This document shows, piece by piece, positions 32,691 through 42,039 of a DNA stretch of 64,000 nt. Both the position numbers and the translations under genes were made by a program. The stretch is from positions 22,551-86,550 of the forward strand of contig CANQOP010000006.1 in NCBI GenBank assembly GCA_947625485.1, given 5' to 3'. Numbering within the stretch: the first letter of the stretch is position 1; each line of letters starts with the position of its first letter. The notes under the pieces are model-generated. The model saw only the letters and a list, made by a program, of their open reading frames with translations. It did no database searches and was not told the origin of the DNA. Origin of the DNA: an uncultured Clostridia bacterium (lineage in GTDB: Bacteria > Bacillota > Clostridia > Oscillospirales > Acutalibacteraceae).

Positions 32691-34043
32691 TTATTTCTTA
32701 AATTTGCGTTTTTCAAACGCCTCCATAAAGTCGGTAGTATATGTACCGTCTACAAACTCTTTGTCGGAAAGAATATCAATCATAAGTTCTCTGTTTACAG
32801 TTACACCCTGAACCGAAAGCTCGGAAAGAGCCATTTTCATTTTGCGAATCGCAAGCTCCCTCGTCCTTCCCTGAACAATTACTTTTCCAATCATCGAATC
32901 ATAGAACGGCGGAATAACGTAGTCCTGAACGAGGGCAGTATCAAAACGTACAAATGAGCCGCCGGGAACGTGAAGAGCCGTAACTCTGCCGCAGCTCGGT
33001 CGGTAGTTGTTTTCGGGGTCCTCGGCGTTTATACGGCACTCGATAGCGTGTCCGTGGAAGTATACGTCTTCCTGCGCACGGTTAAGCTTTGCGCCCGCCG
33101 CAACACGAATCTGCCACTGAACGATGTCCATACCGGTCACCATTTCGGTAACTCCGTGTTCAACCTGGAGTCTGGTATTCATTTCCATAAAATAGAAGTT
33201 TCCGTCCTTATCGTAGAGAAATTCGACCGTACCTACTGAATTATAGTTAACGGCTTTAGCGGCCTTTATAGCCGCGTCAAACATCGCCTTTCGCGTCCTC
33301 TCCGAAATAGACGGAGATGGACTCTCCTCAATTAGTTTTTGATTGTGGCGCTGTACCGAGCACTCGCGCTCGCCGAGACATATAGCGTTTCCATGCTTGT
33401 CGCAGAGAAGCTGCATTTCGATATGCTTAACGGGTTTTAAAAATTTTTCTATATATAGCGCGCCGTCGCCGAAAGCAGACTCAGCCTCGGCGTAAGCGCT
33501 GTTATATGCGTTTTCAAATTCATCGGAAGAGGTGACGAGACGAATACCGCGTCCGCCGCCGCCCGAGCGCGCCTTAATAAGGAGCGGATAGCCGACTTCA
33601 TCGGCGAGCTCCTTAGCCTGCTCCACGTTTTCCAAAACGTCCGTTCCGGGGGTAACGGGTACGCCCGCAGCGCGCATAGTTTTGCGCGCCATATCCTTAT
33701 CTCCGAGAAGGTTAATCATTTCGGAAGTCGGACCGATGAACTCTATATTACATTCCTCGCACAGCTTAACAAATTTTGCGTTTTCGGAAAGCAGGCCGTA
33801 GCCGGGGTGGATTGCCTGAGCGCCGCTCTGTACCGCAACGGTGAGGATAGCGGGCATATTCAGATAGCTGTCGCCGACTCTCGCTCCGCCAACGCAGTAC
33901 GCCTCGTCGGCGAGGTGAACGTGCATAGAATCCTTGTCTGCCGTGGAGTAAATTGCAACCGTGGAAATCCCCATTTCGCGGCAGGCTCGAATAATGCGGA
34001 CGGCAATTTCACCTCGGTTAGCAACCAATATTTTACTGAACAT
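32691..34043 (-). CDS. accC: Biotin carboxylase subunit of acetyl-CoA carboxylase
   Basis: A 450-residue ATP-grasp enzyme, the normal length. Motifs: KILVANRGEIAVRIIRAC at the start, glycine-rich ATP loop KARSGGGGRGIR, EMNTRLQVEHGVTE with catalytic Glu/Arg. It carboxylates biotin on AccB using bicarbonate and ATP. Confidence 0.96.
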   Translation of the reverse strand: MFSKILVANRGEIAVRIIRACREMGISTVAIYSTADKDSMHVHLADEAYCVGGARVGDSYLNMPAILTVAVQSGAQAIHPGYGLLSENAKFVKLCEECNIEFIGPTSEMINLLGDKDMARKTMRAAGVPVTPGTDVLENVEQAKELADEVGYPLLIKARSGGGGRGIRLVTSSDEFENAYNSAYAEAESAFGDGALYIEKFLKPVKHIEMQLLCDKHGNAICLGERECSVQRHNQKLIEESPSPSISERTRKAMFDAAIKAAKAVNYNSVGTVEFLYDKDGNFYFMEMNTRLQVEHGVTEMVTGMDIVQWQIRVAAGAKLNRAQEDVYFHGHAIECRINAEDPENNYRPSCGRVTALHVPGGSFVRFDTALVQDYVIPPFYDSMIGKVIVQGRTRELAIRKMKMALSELSVQGVTVNRELMIDILSDKEFVDGTYTTDFMEAFEKRKFKK

Positions 34044-34076
34044 AGTTGATATTCACTTCCGTATTTTTATATGAGG

Positions 34077-34490
34077 TCAGTCAATCAGAGCAAAGCTGAA
34101 GTCCGCGCTTACGCAGAGCTTGCCGTCGACGTAACCCTTTGCGCTTATGAAGTAGAAGTTGCCGCGCGAGCGTGTTAGGGTGCAGGTCGTCTCGAGGGTA
34201 TCTCCCGGCTTTACCATACCTTTAAACTTTACGTTATCCATTTTTGTAAAGTATGGAGTTTTCCCGACGCACTTATCGGCGAGCATAACGCAGCTCGACT
34301 GCGCCATCATCTCGCACAGAATGACTCCGGGAACAACAGGATTGCCGGGGAAGTGTCCTTTAAGGAAAAACTCCTCTCCGCTTACGGTGTACTTGCCGTG
34401 TGAGGTTGTATCGTCAACTTTTTCCGCCTCCTGAACGAGAAGCATATGGTCGCGGTGCGGTATAATTTTCTTAATTTCTTCCTGATTCAT
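34077..34490 (-). CDS. fabZ: 3-hydroxyacyl-ACP dehydratase FabZ
   Basis: A 137-residue hot-dog-fold dehydratase. Catalytic His in GHFPGNPVVPGVILCEMMAQ and the Glu on the following helix are present; N-terminus IKKIIPHRDHMLLV is typical. The ATG at 34490 gives the standard length; a longer frame upstream runs into the accB end. The sequence after GHFPGNPVVPGV fits FabZ rather than FabA. Confidence 0.93.
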   Translation of the reverse strand: MNQEEIKKIIPHRDHMLLVQEAEKVDDTTSHGKYTVSGEEFFLKGHFPGNPVVPGVILCEMMAQSSCVMLADKCVGKTPYFTKMDNVKFKGMVKPGDTLETTCTLTRSRGNFYFISAKGYVDGKLCVSADFSFALID

Positions 34491-34524
34491 ATGTACTGCC
34501 CTCTCAGTCGTCGTAAGTAACGTA

Positions 34525-34968
34525 TTATGAAATAGCGAACAGCGGCTGGTCAAACTCTACGACATCGCCGTTGTTTACAAGAATTTCTGTTATCGTTCCG
34601 CTTTCCTCGGCTGTGATTTCGTTCATAATTTTCATAGCCTCGATAATGCAAACGACATCTCCCTTATTCACAGTCTGACCCACGCTTACGAACGCGGGCT
34701 TATCGGGCGCGGGAGCGGCGTAAAACACGCCGACCATCGGGCTTTTGATAGCCTTTGAGCTCACAGCGGCAGGTTTATCCGAAACTGCGGGAGCAGAGAG
34801 AGCGGTAGGCGCCTGTAAAGTCTGAACAGTGACATTGTCGGATACTTCGTACAGTTCTCTCTCAAGCCGGATTGTGTTGTCCTCGTCGGAAATCTCGATA
34901 CAAGTAAGGGAGCTGTCCTCTAAAACCTTTATATATTCCTTTAACGTCTTAATATCTATCATTTTCAA
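34525..34968 (-). CDS. accB: Biotin carboxyl carrier protein
   Basis: A 147-residue carrier: N-terminal helix, Ala/Pro-rich linker (about 50-78), C-terminal biotinyl domain with the biotin-accepting lysine in [10 protein letters not shown] (about 112). The final ATG/stop overlap with fabF is four bases. Confidence 0.95.
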   Translation of the reverse strand: MKMIDIKTLKEYIKVLEDSSLTCIEISDEDNTIRLERELYEVSDNVTVQTLQAPTALSAPAVSDKPAAVSSKAIKSPMVGVFYAAPAPDKPAFVSVGQTVNKGDVVCIIEAMKIMNEITAEESGTITEILVNNGDVVEFDQPLFAIS

Positions 34969-36200
34969 TCCTCCGTTTTTCTGAATACAAGACAGGTATC
35001 GTGACCGCCGAAACCGAGGTTTGTGCTTGCGGATACGGTAATAGCCCTGTCCTTAGCCTTACCGAGAGTGTAGTCGAGGTCGCACTCCGGGTCCAGCTCG
35101 TCTGTACCTATAGTGGGCGGAATTTTTCCATTATTTACCGCGAGTACTGAGACGATAGCCTCAACTGCTCCCGTAGCTCCGAGCATATGACCTGTCATAG
35201 ACTTCGTGGAGCTTATGCTTATATCGTACGCCTTCTCTCCAAGAGCGGATTTTACAGCCATTGTCTCCGTTTTGTCGTTCATAGGGGTAGAGGTTCCGTG
35301 AGCGTTAAGGTAGATTGTGTCGTCGTCGGTAACATTACCCTCCTCAAACGCGATCCTGATTGCCTCAGCCAAACACTCGCCGTCCGGAGACGGAGCAGTC
35401 ACATGGTGAGCGTCGCAGGTATTGCCGTAGCCAATCATCTCAGCGTAAATCTTAGCTCCGCGCGCTTTTGCGTGCTCGTACTCCTCGAGTATCATAACGC
35501 CTGCGCCCTCGCCCATTACAAAGCCGTCTCGCTTTACGTCGAACGGAATGGACGCCTTCTTCGGGTCCTCGGCGGTTGACAGAGCCTTCATATTTGAAAA
35601 GCCCGCAATTGTAAGAGGATGGACAACGCACTCTGCGCCGCCCGCAATTACCGCGTCGGCGTAGCCGTCCTTAACCGCGTGGAAAGCCTCTCCGACCGAG
35701 TTCGAGCCTGACGCGCACGCCGATACGGTTGAAAGGCTGGGTCCCTTTGCGTTATATTTAATAGCGATTTGTCCAGTCGCGATATTACCAATCATTTTTG
35801 GGATAAAGTGAGGACTTACCTTTCGTGGTCCCTTCTCAATCATTCCCTGTGCGTTTTCATAAAAGGTATACAGACCGCCGATACCGGCGCCTATATATGA
35901 ACCGAGTCGTTTCGGGTCCACAGTACCGATGATTCCGCTGTCCTCAACTGCCTCTTTAGCCGCCGCTAAAGCGAAGATAGTATACATATCAGTCTTTCTG
36001 AGGTCGCGTTTTTCGATAACCGTTGTCGGGTCAAAATCCTTGACCTCGCCCGCGATTTTAACGGCTAAACCGTCCGTATCAAATTTTGTAATTTTATTTA
36101 TGCCGCACACGCCGTCAAGCATATTCTGCCACATAGTGGGAATATCGTTTCCGACGGGAGTGACAGCGCCGAGACCGGTCACTACTACTCGTCTTGCCAT
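34965..36200 (-). CDS. fabF: Beta-ketoacyl-ACP synthase II
   Basis: A 411-residue condensing enzyme. Cys-His-His triad: Cys in [12 protein letters not shown] (about 163), His in [13 protein letters not shown], His in [16 protein letters not shown]. It elongates acyl-ACP with malonyl-ACP. Only condensing enzyme in the operon (no FabH). Confidence 0.96.
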   Translation of the reverse strand: MARRVVVTGLGAVTPVGNDIPTMWQNMLDGVCGINKITKFDTDGLAVKIAGEVKDFDPTTVIEKRDLRKTDMYTIFALAAAKEAVEDSGIIGTVDPKRLGSYIGAGIGGLYTFYENAQGMIEKGPRKVSPHFIPKMIGNIATGQIAIKYNAKGPSLSTVSACASGSNSVGEAFHAVKDGYADAVIAGGAECVVHPLTIAGFSNMKALSTAEDPKKASIPFDVKRDGFVMGEGAGVMILEEYEHAKARGAKIYAEMIGYGNTCDAHHVTAPSPDGECLAEAIRIAFEEGNVTDDDTIYLNAHGTSTPMNDKTETMAVKSALGEKAYDISISSTKSMTGHMLGATGAVEAIVSVLAVNNGKIPPTIGTDELDPECDLDYTLGKAKDRAITVSASTNLGFGGHDTCLVFRKTED

Positions 36201-36231
36201 AAAAATTACCTTAGCCTTTCTTTACTTAATC

Positions 36232-36250
36232 TGACGGGATAACCCCGTCA
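36232..36250 (-). promoter_or_regulatory. Hairpin between fabG and fabF
   Basis: TGACGGG and CCCGTCA pair around five bases in the 118-base gap between fabG and fabF, the only sizeable gap in the operon. No T run follows, so it is more likely an RNA stability or processing element than a terminator. Confidence 0.4.
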
Positions 36251-36318
36251 AAATTTATGTTCCGCGCTTAAACGCGTAATTAGTATACGAAAGCAAGCAT
36301 TCTGACTTTCTTATTACA

Positions 36319-37062
36319 TTACATCGCTATACCGCCGTCTACGCGGATAACCTCTCCCGTCACATAGGACGCGTAATCGCTGCATAAAAATGCGATAACG
36401 TTCGCAACGTCCTCCGGCACGCCGCGGCGCTTCATCGGAATAGACGCGGCAATCTCGTCCTTAATTTTATCGGACAGAGCCTGAGTCATAGCCGTGTCAA
36501 TATAGCCCGGAGCAACGGCGTTAACCGTAACTCCGCGCGCGGCGAGCTCCTTTGCTACCGCCTTGGTAAGACCGATTACTCCTGCCTTAGACGCGCAGTA
36601 GTTAGCCTGACCCGCGTTTCCGTTAATTCCTACAATTGAAGCGAGATTTACGATTCTTCCGCTGCGCTGGCGCATAAACAGCTTGTAAACATGCTTAGTC
36701 ATATTATAAACGCCCTTGAGATTGACGTTTATAACAGCGTCAAAGTCGCTTTCGGGCATATTAAGCATAAGTTTATCGCGGGTGATACCCGCGTTATTTA
36801 CGAGAATATCTATTTTCCCGTACTCTTTAATGATACTGTCGATAACGCTTTCTCCTTGAGCGAAATTGCTTACGTCGCAGTCGTATGCGTTGACCTTGAC
36901 TCCGAGCGCCTTAACAGCCTCTAAAGCGCTGTTCTTGTCGTCCTCCGAGCCGATTCCAACGAGGGCAATATCGGCTCCGAGCGACGCCAGCTTTTCCGCT
37001 ACGGCTCTGCCTATTCCGCTGTATCCGCCTGTGATTACCGCGGTTTTTCCCTTGAAATTCAT
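36319..37062 (-). CDS. fabG: 3-oxoacyl-ACP reductase FabG
   Basis: A 247-residue short-chain dehydrogenase. NADPH-binding TGGYSGIGRAV, NNAGITRD, catalytic Ser then YCASKAGVIG (Tyr/Lys), and C-terminal VDGGIAM. The ATG at 37062 follows AAGGGAG and gives normal length. Sits 25 bases after fabD. Confidence 0.95.
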   Translation of the reverse strand: MNFKGKTAVITGGYSGIGRAVAEKLASLGADIALVGIGSEDDKNSALEAVKALGVKVNAYDCDVSNFAQGESVIDSIIKEYGKIDILVNNAGITRDKLMLNMPESDFDAVINVNLKGVYNMTKHVYKLFMRQRSGRIVNLASIVGINGNAGQANYCASKAGVIGLTKAVAKELAARGVTVNAVAPGYIDTAMTQALSDKIKDEIAASIPMKRRGVPEDVANVIAFLCSDYASYVTGEVIRVDGGIAM

Positions 37063-37087
37063 ATGTAAATCTCCCTTCCGTAAAGTA

Positions 37088-37996
37088 TTATAAAATTTCA
37101 GATAAAGCCTCCAGGTCAGAGAGGTTTTCAACCTTTACGGCTTTTATATTCTTATTTATCCTGCCTATCAAGCCCGTCAGCGTTTTCCCGACTCCGACTT
37201 CGATAATCGTATCAACGCCGTCGCAAACCATATTCTCAACGATAGCCTGCCAGAGGACAGGATTCTCAACCTGAGACTTTACGAGGGACTTGTAGTCACC
37301 CTCGTAAGGCTTCGCGGTAAAGTTCGAGTAAATCGGAAGCTTCGGGTCGCAAAACTTGACGTTTTCCATATATTCCATAAGTCCCTTTGCAGCCTCCGAC
37401 ATAAACGGGGAGTGGAAAGCGCCGCTCACCGCAAGTCGTTTTGCTCTGCCCTTTACAGACGAAAACGCCTCAATCAGAGCGTCTACGTTCTCCTCCTTGG
37501 TAGCTACGACAGTCTGCGCGGGACTGTTGTAGTTTACGGGATATGTATCATTAAACTGCGCGCAAATCTCCTCAATCTTCTGAGCAGGAAGTTTGAGCAC
37601 CGCCAGCATTGCTCCGGGATTAGCCTTAGCAGCCTTATACATAAGCTCGCCGCGCTTGCACACGAGCCTGAACGCCTCCTCGTCGATTAGCATACCGCTG
37701 AACGCGAGAGCGGCGATTTCGCCGAGCGAAAATCCGGCCGCGCAGTCAATTTTTATTCCCTTTTCGGCTACAGCCCGCGCGGCGGCGAGGTCAGCCGCAA
37801 ATACGCACGGCTGAGTATTTATAGTTACAGACAGCTCCTCTAAGCTGCCCTCGAAGCACTGAGCTGACGTATTGGGACGTACTTTATCAGCCATATCGAA
37901 TACAGCCTTTGCCGCTGATGAGTTTTCATAGAGCTCCTTGCCCATACCTGTGTACTGGGCGCCCTGACCCGAAAAAACTAACGCTATTTTACCCAT
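37088..37996 (-). CDS. fabD: Malonyl-CoA:ACP transacylase FabD
   Basis: A 302-residue acyltransferase: FSGQGAQYTGMG near the start, catalytic Ser in AAGFSLGEIAAL (about 91), and His in SGAFHSPFM (about 200). Overlaps the fabK end by 13 bases. Confidence 0.95.
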   Translation of the reverse strand: MGKIALVFSGQGAQYTGMGKELYENSSAAKAVFDMADKVRPNTSAQCFEGSLEELSVTINTQPCVFAADLAAARAVAEKGIKIDCAAGFSLGEIAALAFSGMLIDEEAFRLVCKRGELMYKAAKANPGAMLAVLKLPAQKIEEICAQFNDTYPVNYNSPAQTVVATKEENVDALIEAFSSVKGRAKRLAVSGAFHSPFMSEAAKGLMEYMENVKFCDPKLPIYSNFTAKPYEGDYKSLVKSQVENPVLWQAIVENMVCDGVDTIIEVGVGKTLTGLIGRINKNIKAVKVENLSDLEALSEIL

Positions 37997-38934
37997 TTAC
38001 AAGCACCGCCCAATACTTCCTCTGCCTTTGTGAATAAATCTAGGATAATATCCCTTGCAGGCTCTTCCTTGGTTACCATTGAAGCAACCTGTCCCGCAAG
38101 CACACAGCCGTTTTTTACGTCACCCTCTCTGGCGGCGAGTCTGAGCACGCCTGCGCCCTTAGCCTCGAGTTCCTCGTCGGAATAGTTTGAAGAATCGTAC
38201 TCCATCTTAGTGTACTCTCGCGTATAACTGCTCTTGATACAGCGAACAGGGTGACCGAGACGCTTACCCGTCACAACCGTGTCTATATCCTTAGCCTTTA
38301 AAATCTTGTCCTTGTATTCCTGAGCGATAGTACACTCCTTTGCTACAAGAAAGCGTGTGCCTACCTGTACGCCGACAGCGCCGAGCATAAAGCTCGCCGC
38401 AACCTGACGGCCGTCTGCAATACCGCCCGCAGCGATTACGGGAATACTTACCGCGTCAACAACCTGAGGAACTAAAGCCATAGTGGTGAGGTCGCCCACG
38501 TGACCGCCGCTTTCACCGCCCTCGGCTATTACCGCGAACGCGCCGAGCTTTTCCATTCTTTTTGCGAGCGCTGTTGAGGGGACTACGGGAATAACCTTAA
38601 TTCCTGCCCCAATCCACTTGTCCATATATTTTCCGGGATTTCCTGCGCCTGTGGTAACGACCTTTATACCTTCCTCTGTAACAACGTCCGCTACCTCGTC
38701 GGCAAACGGGCTCATAAGCATAATATTAACACCGAAGGGCTTGTCTGTAAGCTCCTTGCACTTTCTAATCTCCGCCCTGAGCTGCTCACCATTGGAGTTC
38801 ATTGCGGCAATAAGTCCGAGACCGCCCGCATTGCTTACGCCTGCCGCAAGAGACGCGTCCGCAACCCACGCCATTCCGCCTTGGAAAATCGGGTACTCTA
38901 TACCGAGCTGCTCGTTAATAACCGTTGAAATCAT
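37984..38934 (-). CDS. fabK: Enoyl-ACP reductase FabK
   Basis: A 316-residue FMN-dependent enoyl reductase of the nitronate monooxygenase fold: YPIFQGGMAWVADASLAAGVSNAGG, AEGGESGGHVG, and VIAAGGIADGRQVAA. FabK replaces FabI in many Firmicutes and is triclosan-insensitive. The ATG at 38934 has AAGGAAG upstream; the extra upstream frame is the promoter/operator region. First gene of the operon. Confidence 0.93.
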   Translation of the reverse strand: MISTVINEQLGIEYPIFQGGMAWVADASLAAGVSNAGGLGLIAAMNSNGEQLRAEIRKCKELTDKPFGVNIMLMSPFADEVADVVTEEGIKVVTTGAGNPGKYMDKWIGAGIKVIPVVPSTALAKRMEKLGAFAVIAEGGESGGHVGDLTTMALVPQVVDAVSIPVIAAGGIADGRQVAASFMLGAVGVQVGTRFLVAKECTIAQEYKDKILKAKDIDTVVTGKRLGHPVRCIKSSYTREYTKMEYDSSNYSDEELEAKGAGVLRLAAREGDVKNGCVLAGQVASMVTKEEPARDIILDLFTKAEEVLGGACKWVK

Positions 38935-38969
38935 ATGTATCTTCCTTTTTTTAAATTCCAATATGTACC

Positions 38970-38999
38970 GTATGTGCAAATAGTTACAGTTGCACATAC
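38970..38999 (-). promoter_or_regulatory. Palindromic operator of the fab/acc operon
   Basis: GTATGTGCAA and TTGCACATAC form a perfect 10-bp inverted repeat with ten bases between, placed between promoter and fabK start. A further half-site, TTTGCAC at 39029-39035, lies in the promoter spacer with the same flank (GTGCAAATAGT). A lipid-responsive repressor of the FabT/FapR kind is likely; the sequence differs from the FabT consensus as I know it. Confidence 0.6.
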
Positions 39000-39019
39000 T
39001 AAATGTATTATACTGTATA

Positions 39020-39048
39020 ATTTTACTATTTGCACGGATAAATGTCAA
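39020..39048 (-). promoter_or_regulatory. Promoter of the fab/acc operon
   Basis: Minus strand: TTGACA (39048-39043), 17-base spacer, TAAAAT (39025-39020); a TATAAT follows a few bases on. Consensus -35 and spacing for housekeeping sigma factor. Confidence 0.65.
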
Positions 39049-39132
39049 TGGCAAATCGTCACAAAAGAATATAGTAATTAATTTTTTTATGGGCATATTA
39101 CTAAAAGTGCTCAATCCGCTGCAAACACAATT

Positions 39133-39468
39133 CTAACTGCATAAATCCTCTAAAATAGTGCGCACCTCTCGCTCGCTGTACGCCGCTATACCCTTTTCAA
39201 GCTGCTTTCTGTCGGATTTTGGAAGAACGGAAACAAGCGTGTCTGTTTTTTTCACCAGCTCTCCCGTACGGCTATCCTCGACCGCCACTCTCCCGTCTTT
39301 TTCCCTCACTATATAGAGCGTCTCGGGAATTTCGTCCGGCTCCGACGTCTCTGTCGCAATTACCTCTGCAACAGCGGGAACCTCCACTCTTTCAGGTCTG
39401 TCTAAAAAGACTGAAACCGCAAATAATACATATACGATAATACTTGTGAAAAGGATAAGCTTTTTCAT
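39133..39468 (-). CDS. Small membrane protein with BofC C-terminal-like domain
   Basis: A 111-residue protein with one N-terminal helix (1-22) and an outside domain whose YIVREKDGRVAVEDSRTGE, TDTLVSVLPKSDRKQLEKGI and LEDLCS match the C-terminal domain of BofC, a regulator of sporulation protease SpoIVB. A short stand-alone form; role in this organism unknown. Upstream of the fab operon but separated by its own spacer. Confidence 0.65.
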   Translation of the reverse strand: MKKLILFTSIIVYVLFAVSVFLDRPERVEVPAVAEVIATETSEPDEIPETLYIVREKDGRVAVEDSRTGELVKKTDTLVSVLPKSDRKQLEKGIAAYSEREVRTILEDLCS

Positions 39469-39633
39469 TTTGTATACACCTCGAAGGTAGTATTTGACCT
39501 ATTTTCATAAATATACCTAAAAATCGTTTACCTATTTCAGTCTGTAAACAGCTATTGCATTTCGTGTCTGTTTATGGTAGAATATTTCAGAATAGGTGTA
39601 TTATACGCACTTTCTGTTAAAGGAGTTTTTCCT

Positions 39634-41991
39634 ATGCGTGAAACAGACATAAGTAAATTTACTGAAACTGATATAACCGAAAAAGCCACGAAAAGCGGCG
39701 TTAAACGGGTGCTTAAGGCACTCGGCCGAGCAGCCTTCACTGTTTTTATGGTGTGTGTGTTTACTGCTGTAATCGTGGGAATATCGCTTTCAGTGTATAT
39801 TGCGGGGATAGCCGGCGAGGACACAGGCATAAATCTTAAAGCTAAGTCTTTAAACCAGACGAGCTTTATTTACGTTAAAAATGATTCCGGAAAATTCAGA
39901 AAATATCAATCCCTCTATTCCAGCGAAAACCGTGTGTGGGTTGACTTCAATAATATTCCCGACTATATGAAAAACTCGGTTATAGCTATCGAGGACAAGC
40001 GCTTTGAGGAGCATCACGGCGTCGACTGGACGCGTACAATGGGAGCTATCCTCAACCTTTCGAGCGGCAAAGCGAGCTACGGCGGCTCTACTCTCACGCA
40101 GCAGCTCATTAAAAACATATCGGATGACAACGAAGTTTCTCTCAACCGTAAAATCAGAGAAATTGTAAAGGCGCTCAAGCTGGAAACAGAATATACTAAG
40201 GACGAAATCCTCGAGGCTTATCTCAATGTGGTAAACTTCGGCAACAACTGTCAGGGTGTTCAGGCGGCTGCAAACCTATACTTCGGAAAGAACATTGACA
40301 AATGTTCTCTCGCTCAGTGCGCCGCTATAGCAGGTATTACGCAAAACCCCAGCAAATATAATCCTCTCGTTTACCCTGAGGAAAACAAAAAAAGGCGCAA
40401 AATTGTACTCGATGAAATGCTTGACCAGGGAAAGATAACAAAGGCTGAGTACACCGAGGCTTTAAAAGAATCCGAAAATATGAAGTTTGTGGGCTTTAAG
40501 AGCAACAAGGCGACAAAATCCAGAAAAATACAGAACTACTATATAGACGCTTTGCAGCGCGACCTCCAAAACGACCTCGCGCTCTACTATAATATCAGTC
40601 CGAAGGCGGCGTCCGAGATGCTTTTCACCGAGGGTCTTAAAATTTACTCCTCTATGGACCTTGACACTCAGGAATATCTCGAGCAGGCTGCGAGAAACAT
40701 AAACACCTCCTATGACTCGGGACTGCAGTGCGCGGCTACTATGATTGATATGAACGGCGCTATTATTGCGACAACCGGCTCTTCGCAGGAAAAGACGGGT
40801 AACCTCGTCCTCGACCGCGCTACAAGCTCCGTTCTCCAGCCGGGTTCATCAATCAAGCCTGTCGTTGTATATCCCTACGCTATCGAGACGGGCAAGCTAT
40901 ATTACAGCTCGGTAGTAAAAGACGAACCTCTACCGAGATATTACGCAAACGGAAAGCCGGGACCTAAAAACTGGTATCGGGGCTATAAGGGCAATATGCT
41001 GCTGCCGGACGCAATCGAGTGGTCCGCGAACGCGCCTGCTGTTCAGGTTATAAATATGATTTACCCGGAAAATGCGTACAGTCAGGTTGTAACTCTTCAG
41101 GGCTTTGAACACTTGACTGAAGATGACAAGGTGGACGCCGGCGGACTTTCAATTGGCGGTCTCAACGGCGGCGTAACGGTTCGTGAAATGGCGGCAGCCT
41201 TTACCTACATGGGAAACGGCGGAAAGTACTACAAGCCGTACACCTACTACTACGTAACAGACGCGGACGATAACATTATTATCGACAACCGCGACACCAT
41301 TCCGAAGGAGAGCTATTCACCCGAAACCGCCTACATTATGAACAGACTTCTTCACTACAACATTACCTACTCGGCACATACTAACGCGGCTTATGCCCGC
41401 ATAAACGGCTGGGATATTATAGGAAAGACAGGTACTACCGACGAAGACAAAGACTCGTGGTTCTGCGGTCTAAGTCCGTACGCTTCACTCGCTATCTGGA
41501 CAGGTTTTGACCAGCCTAAGACGATTACACCGACAGGTCAGCGCAACGCGACCATACTCTTTAACGACGTTATGAGTCACTATCTTGAGGGCAAGAAGCA
41601 TAAGGAATACAGAATGCCTGCGTCTATTATTAAAGCGAATTACAGTCCCGGCAACGGCAGAGTTTACAACGTAGGCAAGCCGACAGAAGGCAGATACGTC
41701 GGCTACTATACTGAGAAGAATATGCCCTCTCAGGGCTGGGGCGGCGAATACGTAGCAAACTACAATAACAACTACTACTCAGGCGGAGGCAACGGCGGCG
41801 GTTCAGTCTCGTCGACAGGCGCATCTGCGACAGAAACGACTCAGAATGAAACTGAGGGCGAGACGGTTGACGAAACCGCCGTTCAGGGAACTGAACGTGA
41901 AAACGACGAAAATCAGCAGGAGCCTGACCAAACTCAGGCAACCGCCGCGACAAACGGAAACGGCGAACAGGACGACAATGACGACGATTAA
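39634..41991 (+). CDS. Class A penicillin-binding protein (PBP1a type)
   Basis: A 785-residue bifunctional peptidoglycan synthase. N-terminal helix about 30-60; GT51 glycosyltransferase with EDKRFEEHHGVDW, GGSTLTQQLIKN and NFGNNCQGVQAAA; transpeptidase with SSIKP (active Ser), SAN and GKTGTTD. The C-terminus is a long Asn/Gly then Glu/Gln/Thr-rich tail ending in Asp repeats. ATG at 39634 follows AAAGGAG. Precedes hom by 48 bases. Confidence 0.93.
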   Translation: MRETDISKFTETDITEKATKSGVKRVLKALGRAAFTVFMVCVFTAVIVGISLSVYIAGIAGEDTGINLKAKSLNQTSFIYVKNDSGKFRKYQSLYSSENRVWVDFNNIPDYMKNSVIAIEDKRFEEHHGVDWTRTMGAILNLSSGKASYGGSTLTQQLIKNISDDNEVSLNRKIREIVKALKLETEYTKDEILEAYLNVVNFGNNCQGVQAAANLYFGKNIDKCSLAQCAAIAGITQNPSKYNPLVYPEENKKRRKIVLDEMLDQGKITKAEYTEALKESENMKFVGFKSNKATKSRKIQNYYIDALQRDLQNDLALYYNISPKAASEMLFTEGLKIYSSMDLDTQEYLEQAARNINTSYDSGLQCAATMIDMNGAIIATTGSSQEKTGNLVLDRATSSVLQPGSSIKPVVVYPYAIETGKLYYSSVVKDEPLPRYYANGKPGPKNWYRGYKGNMLLPDAIEWSANAPAVQVINMIYPENAYSQVVTLQGFEHLTEDDKVDAGGLSIGGLNGGVTVREMAAAFTYMGNGGKYYKPYTYYYVTDADDNIIIDNRDTIPKESYSPETAYIMNRLLHYNITYSAHTNAAYARINGWDIIGKTGTTDEDKDSWFCGLSPYASLAIWTGFDQPKTITPTGQRNATILFNDVMSHYLEGKKHKEYRMPASIIKANYSPGNGRVYNVGKPTEGRYVGYYTEKNMPSQGWGGEYVANYNNNYYSGGGNGGGSVSSTGASATETTQNETEGETVDETAVQGTERENDENQQEPDQTQATAATNGNGEQDDNDDD

Positions 41992-42039
41992 TTAAACGCC
42001 GCGCAAATATACCGTAAAAATTCCGAAAGGATTGATTAA

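Noticed and set aside
36201..36318. Hidden acpP in the fabF-fabG gap
   Set aside because: 118 bases are too few for an acyl carrier protein and no DSL serine motif is found.
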